Positions 1-8,421 of a DNA stretch of 36,290 bases are shown piece by piece. The translations under genes were made by a program, and so were the position numbers. The notes under the pieces were generated by a model. It did no database searches. It saw only the letters and a list, made by a program, of their open reading frames with translations, and was not told the DNA's origin. Within the stretch, counting starts at the first letter, position 1. Each line of letters begins with the position of its first letter. The DNA is from an uncultured Acidobacteriota bacterium. GTDB lineage: Bacteria > Acidobacteriota > Terriglobia > Bryobacterales > Bryobacteraceae. The stretch spans positions 1 to 36,290 of the forward strand of contig CADECY010000075.1 in the NCBI GenBank assembly GCA_902825945.1, in the 5' to 3' direction.

Positions 1-399
1 GCAGGCCTAGCCGCTTATGGCGGCCTTTGGCTCTCCATAGTGGAGGACGTGAACGACGGCCCCAACGGCCCACACCGTTGGGAATCCCGGTTCATCGTGC
101 AGTCAGGTCCGACCCTCCTGAAGAACTCGTTTCCACAGGGAGCCCGGGCCGTTTCCCTCAGCGCGGGCAAGAAATACTGGTTCGTTGCCCAGGGTTATGC
201 GAACATCGCCCAATCCGTCTACAAGAACTGCGACTTCGACTGGTTGCGGGGGCCACTCAATAAGATGGGTACTTACAAGCTGCGAGCGTTGGGGGACCAA
301 ATGTGGTTTCCGTCACCCGCTGGGGTGACGCTCCCGGCGCTCGCGATCATCGGTTATCGCCGTGATTTGCTATGTTCATCGGCGGTGCTCTGTGGCTAA
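1..399 (+). CDS. Secreted-type hypothetical protein, 5' truncated by window edge
   Basis: The reading frame is open from base 1 to the TAA at 397-399, so the true start lies upstream; the ATG at 40 is only the first ATG inside the window. About 132 residues are visible. No catalytic motif is seen. The C-terminal half matches the next gene in layout: a KYW motif after a short 'LSAGKKYW' strand, then a 'GDQMWFPSP' stretch close to 'GGQMWYPIP' in the neighbour, then a final 'IIG'. The pattern resembles the beta-sandwich 'choice-of-anchor' type domains found in extracellular proteins, where a KYWLV strand is typical. The stop overlaps the GTG start of the downstream gene by 8 bases, so the two are probably co-transcribed. 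Function is unknown; the relation to the neighbour is clear by eye, the domain name is a guess. Confidence 0.65.
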   Translation, partial: AGLAAYGGLWLSIVEDVNDGPNGPHRWESRFIVQSGPTLLKNSFPQGARAVSLSAGKKYWFVAQGYANIAQSVYKNCDFDWLRGPLNKMGTYKLRALGDQMWFPSPAGVTLPALAIIGYRRDLLCSSAVLCG

Positions 400-1003
400 G
401 CGCTACCGATGGCTGCTTACAATCGCGGCACTGCCTGCCGTGGCGGCGGATGTCGTCCTGTACACCAACACGGGGAACTCAGCGTGCGCGATCCAGATCG
501 CGGAGGGGCAGACAGTGTCACACTTCAATGGACCGTTGGCTATCGCCGTCCCTTTCACTACACCCGCCCAGACCCTGGGCACTGTACGGGCTCGAGTCTT
601 CCTGACCACGGGTCCTGGCGGCGATTCGCTTCCGTATGACGGCTTCAACACCCGAATCGAATTCGCTATCGCCTCGGACGAGAACGGCAAGCCCGGGGCG
701 ACTCTGACGGGCACCGCGGGCTGGATACCTGCGGGGCACGGCTGGAATGGCGAATCCACGCTGACGCTCCAGGCTGGTGGCTTGGCCCCGAAAACCAAGT
801 ATTGGCTCGTCGTCGGGCTGCTTTCGCCAGACCAGGACGACTCCTTTGACGCATTCACGTGGCGATCGAATGTGACCGGTGCCCAAACAGAATTCTACGG
901 ATTGGCCTTGGGCGGCCAGATGTGGTACCCGATTCCGGGGTTGACACCCGCGGTTGAGATCATCGGCACGGAGCCTCGGCAAGTGTTTCTGTTTCCGCGC
1001 TGA
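392..1003 (+). CDS. Secreted choice-of-anchor-like beta-sandwich protein, paralogue of upstream gene
   Basis: 203 residues from the GTG at 392. That start gives a clean signal peptide: two basic residues, then a 'WLLTIAALPAVAA' hydrophobic core with an Ala-x-Ala type end. An in-frame ATG at 362 would add ten residues with no benefit. The mature part is rich in Thr, Gly and aromatic residues. It has the order 'SxxxGKPGATLTGT', then 'LAPKTKYWLVVGL', then 'TWRSN', then 'GGQMWYPIPG'; this resembles choice-of-anchor R-like extracellular domains with an SxxxGxPGxxL element and a KYWLVV strand. No C-terminal anchor helix is visible, so it may be periplasmic or released. It overlaps the preceding gene by 8 bases and is its paralogue. 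Function unknown. Confidence 0.7.
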   Translation: MAKRYRWLLTIAALPAVAADVVLYTNTGNSACAIQIAEGQTVSHFNGPLAIAVPFTTPAQTLGTVRARVFLTTGPGGDSLPYDGFNTRIEFAIASDENGKPGATLTGTAGWIPAGHGWNGESTLTLQAGGLAPKTKYWLVVGLLSPDQDDSFDAFTWRSNVTGAQTEFYGLALGGQMWYPIPGLTPAVEIIGTEPRQVFLFPR

Positions 1004-1018
1004 CAGAGTCCGCGGAAG

Positions 1019-1049
1019 CCGGGCCGGATGAGCGATCACCTCGGCCCGG
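1019..1049 (+). terminator. Hairpin downstream of the first gene pair
   Basis: A perfect 8-bp inverted repeat (CCGGGCCG at 1019-1026, CGGCCCGG at 1042-1049) around a 15-base loop, 16 bases after the stop at 1003. There is no T-tract, so intrinsic termination is unproven; position between convergent genes is the main argument. Confidence 0.4.
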
Positions 1050-1107
1050 TCCGCTCGACTCGAAACAGATGAATTCAGGGAGGCGGAGTGGCAAACGACG
1101 GAGGCTT

Positions 1108-1126
1108 CGGGCCAGTTCCTGGCCCG
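1108..1126 (-). terminator. Hairpin downstream of the sulfatase operon
   Basis: A perfect 8-bp stem (CGGGCCAG at 1108-1115, CTGGCCCG at 1119-1126) with a three-base loop. It lies about 40 bases beyond the sulfatase stop at 1169 when read on the minus strand. No T-tract follows on that strand. Confidence 0.45.
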
Positions 1127-1168
1127 GCCCGGAGAAGGTAATGGGATGATGTCGTGCCTGACTCGAAA

Positions 1169-2716
1169 TCAGTAGACCGGCCAATCGGCAGGTGTCCCGC
1201 TTGCGGGAGCATTCGTCCGGCGGGCCCAATCCTCCCACTTCCGGCTCAGCCGCGCCACCACCTTCTTCTCGCGGCCCGCCAGATCGCGCGTCTCGGTGCG
1301 ATCCTCGTCCATGTCGTAGAGCTCCCATCGGAAGCCCGTCGCTCCCCACACGGCCTTCCAGCGCCCTTCGCGAAACGCGCGGCTCCCATAGAGGAACCAC
1401 CCGATCTCGCGGCCCGGGACAGCGCGGCCGCCCATCAGCGCACCAGCGAGACTGTGGCCCTCCGCCGCGATCGACCCTTCGTATCTTCCGCCCGCGAGTT
1501 CGGCGAACGTTGGCATCAGATCGACAACGTGCGCTGGTTCGTGCCGCCAGACATTCACCGGAATCCGGCCCGGCCAGCGCGCGATGAGCGGTGTCGCGAT
1601 TCCGCCCTCATACGTCCACGTCTTGTACCGCCGGAACGGAGTGGACTGCGCCATCGCCCACCCGGGTCCGCACAGCAGGTAGCTGTCGCGGCCGCCTGCC
1701 TGCTTCCCGCGATTGTGCGCGTCATAAGCCGACATCTCCGAGGGGAGCGGCATACTCGCGCAGCCGCCGTTGTCCGACAAGAACAGAACCACTGTGTTCT
1801 GTTCGATCCCGGTTTCGCGCAGCGCCGCCAACACCTCGCCCACGCCGCGATCCATGCGCTCCACCATCGCGGCATAGATCTCCATCAGCCGCTCTTGCTC
1901 GAGTGATCCCTTCCACTCCTCCGCCGCGAGATCATAGCGGAAATCGCCCAGCTTGCGGTCCGGCTCCGGCAGCTTCCACTTGCTCCGGATCACGCTCATC
2001 CGGCACATTCGCTCGAACCGTTCGCGGCGCAGCGCGAAGTAGCCGCTCCGGTACCGTCCCTCGTATGCCGCCACGTCATCGGCGGGCGCGTGCAGCGGAA
2101 AGTGCGGCGCGGTGTAGGCAAGGTGCAGGAAGAACGGCTTGCTGCCCGCGGCCCGCTTGCGGATTTCTCCAACCGCATGGCGGGTGAAAGCATCGGTCGT
2201 GTAGTAGCCTTCCGGAAAATCAGAAACCGCGCGACCGTTGTGCGCGATCGGCGAGCCGGACCGTGCGCCCCCGAGTGGGCTTGGACGCGACGGGTCGAAG
2301 TAGTTGCAAGCGCCGCCCAGCAGGCCGTAGTATTCGTCGAACCCGCGGTCGATCGGCCGGTACGGTGCCTTCGCGCCGAGATGCCACTTGCCCGACATCA
2401 CGGTAACGTAGCCCGCCCGGCGCAACATTTCCGGGATCGTCTGCATTCCAGACAGCAACCGTTCGGGCTGCTGGAACCGCGGATAGAGTCCGGTCATCAG
2501 GGCCGAACGCGTCGTCACGCAAACCGCGCAATTGTAGAACTGCGAGTAGCGTGTGCCCTCGGCGGCCATGCGGTCGAGGTTCGGTGTCCGGATCTCACCG
2601 CCGTACGAGCCCAAGTCCGAAAAGCCCAGATCATCGGCAACGATGAGAACGATATTGGGACGCGATGGCGCGGCTTGCGCACCGGCAGCGCCCGCGAGGA
2701 ACTGGCGGCGGTTCAC
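1169..2716 (-). CDS. Exported type I sulfatase (variant CxTxR motif)
   Basis: 515 residues, normal for S1 sulfatases, which hydrolyse sulfate esters with a formylglycine and a bound metal. A GTG start at 2716 is preceded by GGAG at good spacing. The N-terminus is Tat-like (NRRQFLAGAAGA). The metal site 'VADDLG' is at about residues 27-31, the active-site Cys at 66 within 'CVTTR', 'GKWHLG' at 109-114, and 'LSDNGG' mid-protein. The usual CxPxR formylglycine signature has Thr instead of Pro here; CxTxR forms such as CETTR occur in bacterial sulfatases, so activity is still plausible. It is the last gene of the operon, 16 bases after the DUF1501 gene. The substrate cannot be read from the sequence; a sulfated glycan is a reasonable guess. 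A maturase is not in the window. Confidence 0.93.
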   Translation of the reverse strand: MNRRQFLAGAAGAQAAPSRPNIVLIVADDLGFSDLGSYGGEIRTPNLDRMAAEGTRYSQFYNCAVCVTTRSALMTGLYPRFQQPERLLSGMQTIPEMLRRAGYVTVMSGKWHLGAKAPYRPIDRGFDEYYGLLGGACNYFDPSRPSPLGGARSGSPIAHNGRAVSDFPEGYYTTDAFTRHAVGEIRKRAAGSKPFFLHLAYTAPHFPLHAPADDVAAYEGRYRSGYFALRRERFERMCRMSVIRSKWKLPEPDRKLGDFRYDLAAEEWKGSLEQERLMEIYAAMVERMDRGVGEVLAALRETGIEQNTVVLFLSDNGGCASMPLPSEMSAYDAHNRGKQAGGRDSYLLCGPGWAMAQSTPFRRYKTWTYEGGIATPLIARWPGRIPVNVWRHEPAHVVDLMPTFAELAGGRYEGSIAAEGHSLAGALMGGRAVPGREIGWFLYGSRAFREGRWKAVWGATGFRWELYDMDEDRTETRDLAGREKKVVARLSRKWEDWARRTNAPASGTPADWPVY

Positions 2717-2732
2717 GCCTTCTCCGTAACGC

Positions 2733-4073
2733 CTACACCAACTCCCGGACCGGTTCTCCCGTCGAATCCTCGAACGAATTCGCGATCTTGATCGGCCGCC
2801 CGATCGGGGTCATCAGTTCCGACTTCCAGTCAATGCCCATGGCCTTGTAGACGGTCGCGAACAGGTCGCCGATCGAAGTCTTCCGATCGAGCACGGTCGC
2901 CGCCTGTTCGTCGGTCTTGCCCACCGCGAGTCCGGTCTTCAATCCGCCGCCGCCGAGCATCAGCGACCAGCAACGCGGCCAGTGATCGCGGCCGAGACCC
3001 GGATTGATATGCGGCGTGCGCCCGAATTCGCCCATCGCGATGATGATCGTTTCGTCGTAGAGTCCGCGCGCAACCAAGTCATCGACCAAGGCCGAAAATC
3101 CGCGATCGAGCGGCGGCGTCAGGCGGTCGCGATGGCCCTTGTCGTTATCCGAATGCGTGTCCCAGGAATTGCTGTGATACCCGGCCGCGGTGACGAAGCG
3201 CGTACCTGCTTCGACCAGGCGCCGCGCAAGAAGCAGGCTTTGGCCGACCGAGTCACGCCCGTAGCCATCACGGGTCTTGTCGCTCTCCTTCGACAGGTCG
3301 AACGCGTTGCGAACGCCGGGCGCGAGCAGCATCTCCATGGCCTTCTTCTGAAACGAGTCGAGCTTGGCGTGCTCGGCGTTTTCGACGCGAGCCCGATACT
3401 GCTGGTCGATCACGTCGCGAAACGCGCGCCGGTTGTCGATCGCGGCTTCCGACAGCGATTTCGGCAGACTCATGTCGGCCACCGCGAAATCGCCCTTCGA
3501 CGGATCGGGGATCAACATCGGGTCATAGTCAGGCCCGAGAAAGGCGGAACGGAAGTAGTCTTGATACTGGCGGCCGGACTCCCAACGCGGCGCGATCACG
3601 TACGGCGGCATCGCGTTCTTCGATCCGAGCTCCTTTCCCACGATCGCTCCGAGGCTCGGAAACTGCATAGCCGGATTGTGCAGGTGTCCGGTGGCTGCGT
3701 AGTGAACCGCCTGCGGATGATCGTCGCCGAACGAGCTCATCGACCGGATGATCGCGAGCTTGTCCATGCGCTTCGCCAGATTGGGCAACAACTCGGAGAC
3801 TTGAATGCCGGGAACGTTGGTCGCGATCGGGCGGAAGTTGCTGTTGGTCTTCGGGTCCCATGTGTCCATCTGCGCGGGCCCGCCTTCGAGCCACAGCAGT
3901 ATGCACGACTTCGCCTTGCCCTTCGCCGGGGAGCCTTCCTTCGCGGCCGCCGCTTCCAACCGGAGCGTGGTGGCGAGATTCATGCCGAGGAATCCGAGCG
4001 AGCCGGCGCGCAAGAAATCGCGGCGAGCCCACTGGGCTTCGGTCTGGGTCAAGCATCCGAACTTTCGAATCAT
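2733..4073 (-). CDS. DUF1501 family exported protein
   Basis: 446 residues from the ATG at 4073. That start is preferred over an upstream ATG at 4109 because an AGAGGAG ribosome site sits 8 bases before it and because 4109 lies inside the preceding gene. The N-terminus carries a twin-arginine signal (ARRDFLRAGSLGFLG). It shows the typical DUF1501 landmarks: 'ILLWLEGGPAQMDTWDPK' early, 'HYAATGH' in the middle, 'WDTHSDN' and 'MGEFGRTPHIN' near the C-terminus, the last resembling a metal site of the alkaline phosphatase/sulfatase-like fold. The family is nearly always encoded beside DUF1549/DUF1553 proteins in Planctomycetes and Acidobacteria, as here. The biochemical role is not established. 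It follows the DUF1549 gene by 13 bases, within one operon. Confidence 0.93.
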   Translation of the reverse strand: MIRKFGCLTQTEAQWARRDFLRAGSLGFLGMNLATTLRLEAAAAKEGSPAKGKAKSCILLWLEGGPAQMDTWDPKTNSNFRPIATNVPGIQVSELLPNLAKRMDKLAIIRSMSSFGDDHPQAVHYAATGHLHNPAMQFPSLGAIVGKELGSKNAMPPYVIAPRWESGRQYQDYFRSAFLGPDYDPMLIPDPSKGDFAVADMSLPKSLSEAAIDNRRAFRDVIDQQYRARVENAEHAKLDSFQKKAMEMLLAPGVRNAFDLSKESDKTRDGYGRDSVGQSLLLARRLVEAGTRFVTAAGYHSNSWDTHSDNDKGHRDRLTPPLDRGFSALVDDLVARGLYDETIIIAMGEFGRTPHINPGLGRDHWPRCWSLMLGGGGLKTGLAVGKTDEQAATVLDRKTSIGDLFATVYKAMGIDWKSELMTPIGRPIKIANSFEDSTGEPVRELV

Positions 4074-4086
4074 GCCATCGTCTCCT

Positions 4087-6606
4087 CTAATGATTTTCGG
4101 CGAATTCACGTGAACTGATCACGGCCCACACGAGATCCTGCACGGCCTGCTCGCGAGTGGGCGTGGCAGCCATCAGCTTTTCGAGTGCGGCGGCTTCGCT
4201 CGAAGAAGGTCCTCGCGCAAAGGCCGCATGGTAGAACTCTTCGATGATCTCGCGATTCGACGCCTGCTTTTCGAGCAGCGCGGCGGCACGCGAACCCTTG
4301 CCCACCAGCCGCTCGGTGTAGGTGTTGCCCGCGAGTTGGTGAAGCGCCTGGGCGAGTTTCGGCGACATGTCGCGCTCGGGCACCGAGTAGCGATTCGGCC
4401 GCCCGTAGGCGTCGAAGAAATTGTTGGCGTAAACGTCGCCTTCCTTCAACTCCACCGCGCGCGTTCCGAGCGGAGTCTTGCCGCCGCGCCACTCGCCGCG
4501 ATTGGTGCCGACGGCGAACCTTTCGTGCACGCCGGTCACGTCGCTGATCGCATCGAGCAGGATTTCGGCGTCGAGCGGGTGGGGCAGGGCGTGCGAGTAG
4601 TTGATCTTGTCGGCGCCATTCGAGGGAGTCGTCGCGCTTTCGAGCTGATAGGCGCGCGAGTTGGCGATTACGCGGATGATGTTCTTGAAGCGATATCCGC
4701 CGCGCTGGAACTCCGCGGCGAGCTTGGCAAGCAGCTCCGGATGACTCGGCGGATTGGTGGAGCGGAAATCGTCCACGGGATTCACAATGCCGCGGCCGAA
4801 GAAGTGGCTCCAGATGCGGTTCACGGACGCTTCGGCGAAATAGGGGTGCGAAGTCATCCAGGCGGCCAGTTCGCGCCTCGGGAAGCCGGTCTTGTCGTAG
4901 GGGAACGTCTTGCCGTCGAGCAGCGCCGGCTGAACAGGCACCTTGGTGCGCGGATGGAAAACACCGAGCGGCGTGGGCGGCGGAACATCCGGCGCGACCT
5001 CTTTACCACCCGGGAAATCGAAGATCACCGAATCGGGATTGCCGCCGAGCTTGAACATCGGCCCGAAGAAAGCGGTGAGGCCCCAGAACTGGTCCTGAGT
5101 CCATTCTTCATACGGATGATCGTGGCACTGCGCGCAATCGAGCCGGCGGCCCATGAACACGCGCACCTGTTCGCCCATCATGTTCTCGGGCGGCGGAATC
5201 ACGAGATAGGGAAGGTAATGGCGCGATGCTGGACTGTATCCTTGCGCCGCGATTCGTTCGCTCGCGAGTTCGCTGTAGGGGCGGTCGCGCTCGATCCCAT
5301 CGCGGATCCACTCGGAGTAATCTTGTGTCCACTTCGGGTTGATGCCCACCGGGAAGACCGACACACGGAAGAGATCGGAGAGGCGGAAGGTCCAGTAGTC
5401 GACGTACTCCGGCGATTCGAGCAGAGCATCGATCACCTCGGCTCGCTTGTTCGGGTTCCTGCTCGCGACAAACTGCTTCACGCGTTCGGGTGGAGGAATT
5501 CGCCCGGTTATGTCGAGGCAGACGCGGCGGAGGAACTCGGCGTCGCTGCTGAGCCCGGAAGGAACGATGTTGAAGCGCCGGAGCTTGGCGAAGACCTCGT
5601 CATCGATGAAGTTCTTCGAAATGGTCTTCGGATAATCGGCCACTGGAGCGCCGATCACTCCCACGCCGATGCGCGCGTTGCGGCCAGCGGCCTTGATGAG
5701 GATCGCGGTTTCGCCGGGCTTCACTGTCTCGATCTCGCCCCCGCCGGAGACTGTCGCGATTTCGCGATCGTTCGAGGTGTACAGGACTCGATGCGTGAAG
5801 TCTTCCGCGCGGCCATCGGAGTAGCGCGCGGTCACGAGGACGCGGACCTTCTGTCCGGGCGAGAGGACAACATCCTTGGGAAAGGTCTCGAGCTTGACGA
5901 CGCGAGCCGTGTTCGCTGAAGCTGCTTCGCCGAAGGGTGCGCCTGTGCGAATCCAGTCGAGGATCGCGCGATAGTCGTCGGAATCCTTGGTGAAGCGGCG
6001 GCCCCCGCCGTGCGGAGCGTCCATCACGGCCTTGCGAAGCAACAGGCTCTGTTCCGGATTCGCTTTGTCGATGCGCGGAACCTTGGGCCCCTTCGATTCG
6101 GCCGAGAGCACCTGGAACGTACCGCCTTCGACGATCCATTGATAGTCGTCGCGGGGATGGATACCGTTGCTCGATAGCTTGAATCCCGCCTGGCCTTTTA
6201 CGCCCCCGTGGCAGCGGCTTCCTTCGCAGCCCCGGCGCGTGAAAATCTCGCCGATATCGCGCGCGAAACTGAACGGCTTCGCTTCGCTCGATTTTTCCAC
6301 GCGGACCGTAGCCGTTCCGCGAACTCCGTCCGCGCGCGCTTCGATCACCGTCTGACCATCGCTCGCCGCGAAGACGCGGCCCGTGTCGCGTGGTGTGAGC
6401 ATCGCGGGGTTCTTGATCGTGAACGTGGCGCGCGAAGTGACGTCGGACTCCGAACCGTCACTCATCTTCGCGATCACCGCGAATTGTTGCGAAGCGCCTT
6501 TACCCGACAAGGTGACTTCACCCGGCACCAGGCGCACACTCACCACTCGCGCATCTGCCGCGAGTGCGGCGCCGGTCAACGACAGACATGCGATGAGAAT
6601 CCTCAT
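4087..6606 (-). CDS. DUF1549/DUF1553 protein with haem-binding motifs and Ig-like domains
   Basis: 839 residues with a signal peptide (about 1-17). Order of parts: bacterial Ig-like (Big_2) domain about 20-103; a planctomycete-type cytochrome-like segment with a CX4CH motif (C127, C132, H133); a second Ig-like domain about 235-315; DUF1549 about 332-520 with a classic CXXCH (C491, C494, H495) in 'LDCAQCHDHPYEEW'; DUF1553 from about 580 to the C-terminus. The two C-H motifs suggest covalent haem attachment in the periplasm, although haem binding has not been shown for most members of the family. The start ATG overlaps the stop of the upstream PPC gene (ATGA). Co-occurrence with DUF1501 and sulfatase genes is a recurrent arrangement in these phyla; the substrate is unknown. 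Confidence 0.93.
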   Translation of the reverse strand: MRILIACLSLTGAALAADARVVSVRLVPGEVTLSGKGASQQFAVIAKMSDGSESDVTSRATFTIKNPAMLTPRDTGRVFAASDGQTVIEARADGVRGTATVRVEKSSEAKPFSFARDIGEIFTRRGCEGSRCHGGVKGQAGFKLSSNGIHPRDDYQWIVEGGTFQVLSAESKGPKVPRIDKANPEQSLLLRKAVMDAPHGGGRRFTKDSDDYRAILDWIRTGAPFGEAASANTARVVKLETFPKDVVLSPGQKVRVLVTARYSDGRAEDFTHRVLYTSNDREIATVSGGGEIETVKPGETAILIKAAGRNARIGVGVIGAPVADYPKTISKNFIDDEVFAKLRRFNIVPSGLSSDAEFLRRVCLDITGRIPPPERVKQFVASRNPNKRAEVIDALLESPEYVDYWTFRLSDLFRVSVFPVGINPKWTQDYSEWIRDGIERDRPYSELASERIAAQGYSPASRHYLPYLVIPPPENMMGEQVRVFMGRRLDCAQCHDHPYEEWTQDQFWGLTAFFGPMFKLGGNPDSVIFDFPGGKEVAPDVPPPTPLGVFHPRTKVPVQPALLDGKTFPYDKTGFPRRELAAWMTSHPYFAEASVNRIWSHFFGRGIVNPVDDFRSTNPPSHPELLAKLAAEFQRGGYRFKNIIRVIANSRAYQLESATTPSNGADKINYSHALPHPLDAEILLDAISDVTGVHERFAVGTNRGEWRGGKTPLGTRAVELKEGDVYANNFFDAYGRPNRYSVPERDMSPKLAQALHQLAGNTYTERLVGKGSRAAALLEKQASNREIIEEFYHAAFARGPSSSEAAALEKLMAATPTREQAVQDLVWAVISSREFAENH

Positions 6607-8297
6607 GACGCTGCTTTCACCACCATTACCGGAATCTCCTTGACGAGGAATCGAGTCCCCAATTCGCCCTTCACCACCGGCTGCGCGTAGATGCGCCCCA
6701 TCACCGGCATGCGCGTGGCCGGAGCCGATGCTTCAGGAGCGAGCACGAGCGTCGCCTTCTGACTCTTCGTCGTGAAGCGCTCGCGCTTGCCCATCGGGGG
6801 TTGCGGCGGACTGTCGGGGTCCACCTCGGTCGCGGGCACCACTCGAACGCCCTCGGGCAATCCTTCCATCGATACGATCACGTAGCCGTCGAAGCCTTCC
6901 TCCTGATCGGTGATGATGCTCACCTTCTGCGCCTTGCCGGCTTCGAGGTTCAGGCAATCGACCTGCACCTTCACCTCGCCCAAGTGCGGAACCTGCGGCC
7001 GCACGAGCACCCTGTACTTCATGCGGGCGTCGCCATACGCCGAAGTGATGTCGCGAATCTCGAGCGTGAAGTCGCCGCCGCGCGGAAAGGTGTACTGGGT
7101 CTTGGGATGGATCTGCTTCGAGAGGTTGGTGTTCGAGTTGATGAACGAGAGCACGTTCGTGAAAGCCTCGACACCTTCCGAGTCGACGACTCGCAGGTAG
7201 GGATTGAGCAGCGGGATCGTCTTTTCTGGCGTTTCGATCTCGAGTGCGATTCGATCACCCTCCTTCACGGAGAAACGCACGCGATCGATGTCGCCCGGCC
7301 GCTCGATCGTGCCGATGACCATCGACGGCAACTGGATCTTCGGCGGCTCGACCGGAACGGCGGTAGGTTCGGCATCGGCATCCACCGTGGGGATCGGCTT
7401 TGCGGCCGCGGCGAGCGACGGCAGCGCACGCGCGGACAGGTCGCGCATCCGGTCCGTTGAAAGGCCACGGGTCCACTTGCGCTCGGTCCAGCGCGATTCG
7501 CCGGGTTCGTCTTCGTGTTTCGGAGCAGGTCCGCGAATCACGCGCAGCACGTATTCTTGTCCCGCTCCGCCGTGGCCCCAGAATCCGTTGACGCGGACGA
7601 AGTATTCTCCCGCGTCCTTGAAGCGATACGTGAGCACTGCTTCGGTGCTGAGATTCGGATAGGAGACCGGCTCGTCGGTGAACGCGAGGCGAGTGGGCCG
7701 ATCAGGATCGAACCAGCTTCCACCGGGCTTGTAGATCGCAACTCCCGGATCGAGCGCGTCGCTCGAGGTCGTGATGAACGTGAACTCTTCGCCGGCAGCA
7801 GCGCGGAACGAATAGAAATCGACTTCGCCCACCTGCGCGATCTTGCCTTGTACGGCGACGGGCAGGTTCGGTAAGGGTTGTGCCTGCTTGGGAAGATCGT
7901 GCGGCTTTCCGTCTTCGAGCAGCGATGGTTCGGAATGCAGATAGATGCGGAGCGAATTCGAGACACCGCCGGGAGTTAGCACGCGAAATGCCCGCGAGGA
8001 ACCCTGGACTGCCGCGTCCAGATGCACTTCGATGCGAAGCAGGTCGGCTGGCTTGCGCTTCGCGCCGGCTGGTCCAGGCTCCGCATCCACCGAGATCACA
8101 TTCGCGCTCGCGCCGGATTGCTCGAACCAGATCGCGTAGGCACCTTTCAGCGCGGTACCGCGAATGACAGCTTCGAACTTGGCGCCGGGATTGGCGCCAA
8201 GCGGGAAGATCGACTCGGTTTTCGGAGGCGTGGGCGGAGCGGCGCACAAAGCCATGCAGCAGGCGAACGCGAGCGAACGCCCCAGGATCGATGTCAT
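6603..8297 (-). CDS. Secreted PPC-domain protein
   Basis: 564 residues with a signal peptide (about 1-20). An N-terminal beta-rich segment (about 28-118, 'IFPLGANPGAKFEAVIRG') resembles the TIG-like region of planctomycete pre-peptidase proteins. Two PPC-like (bacterial pre-peptidase C-terminal) domains follow at about 140-255 ('GEVDFYSFRAAAGEEFTF', 'AGEYFVRV') and 325-433 ('GDIDRVRFSVKEGDRIALEI', 'GGDFTLEI'). No protease domain is attached, so it is probably an accessory or binding protein outside the inner membrane. It is the first gene of the operon and overlaps the next by 4 bases. No ribosome site is obvious; a TATGAT on the minus strand (8324-8319) could be a -10 box giving a short leader, but no good -35 was found. 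Confidence 0.88.
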   Translation of the reverse strand: MTSILGRSLAFACCMALCAAPPTPPKTESIFPLGANPGAKFEAVIRGTALKGAYAIWFEQSGASANVISVDAEPGPAGAKRKPADLLRIEVHLDAAVQGSSRAFRVLTPGGVSNSLRIYLHSEPSLLEDGKPHDLPKQAQPLPNLPVAVQGKIAQVGEVDFYSFRAAAGEEFTFITTSSDALDPGVAIYKPGGSWFDPDRPTRLAFTDEPVSYPNLSTEAVLTYRFKDAGEYFVRVNGFWGHGGAGQEYVLRVIRGPAPKHEDEPGESRWTERKWTRGLSTDRMRDLSARALPSLAAAAKPIPTVDADAEPTAVPVEPPKIQLPSMVIGTIERPGDIDRVRFSVKEGDRIALEIETPEKTIPLLNPYLRVVDSEGVEAFTNVLSFINSNTNLSKQIHPKTQYTFPRGGDFTLEIRDITSAYGDARMKYRVLVRPQVPHLGEVKVQVDCLNLEAGKAQKVSIITDQEEGFDGYVIVSMEGLPEGVRVVPATEVDPDSPPQPPMGKRERFTTKSQKATLVLAPEASAPATRMPVMGRIYAQPVVKGELGTRFLVKEIPVMVVKAAS

Positions 8298-8421
8298 TGG
8301 GTTTTACGACCTGACAATATCATACTGATTCGCGCCCGCTGACGGGCGGAGGTGTCGAGGCGGCATGGGATTTATTTTCGGTGTTTTCCCGTCTTTCGCG
8401 CTTACCAATGTCAGGAGACAC

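Noticed and set aside
4228..5919. A 563-residue open frame on the plus strand opposite the DUF1549/DUF1553 gene
   Set aside because: It is antisense to a gene with clear domains, is rich in Arg, Glu, Val and His as expected for reverse frames of high-GC coding DNA, and shows no family motif.
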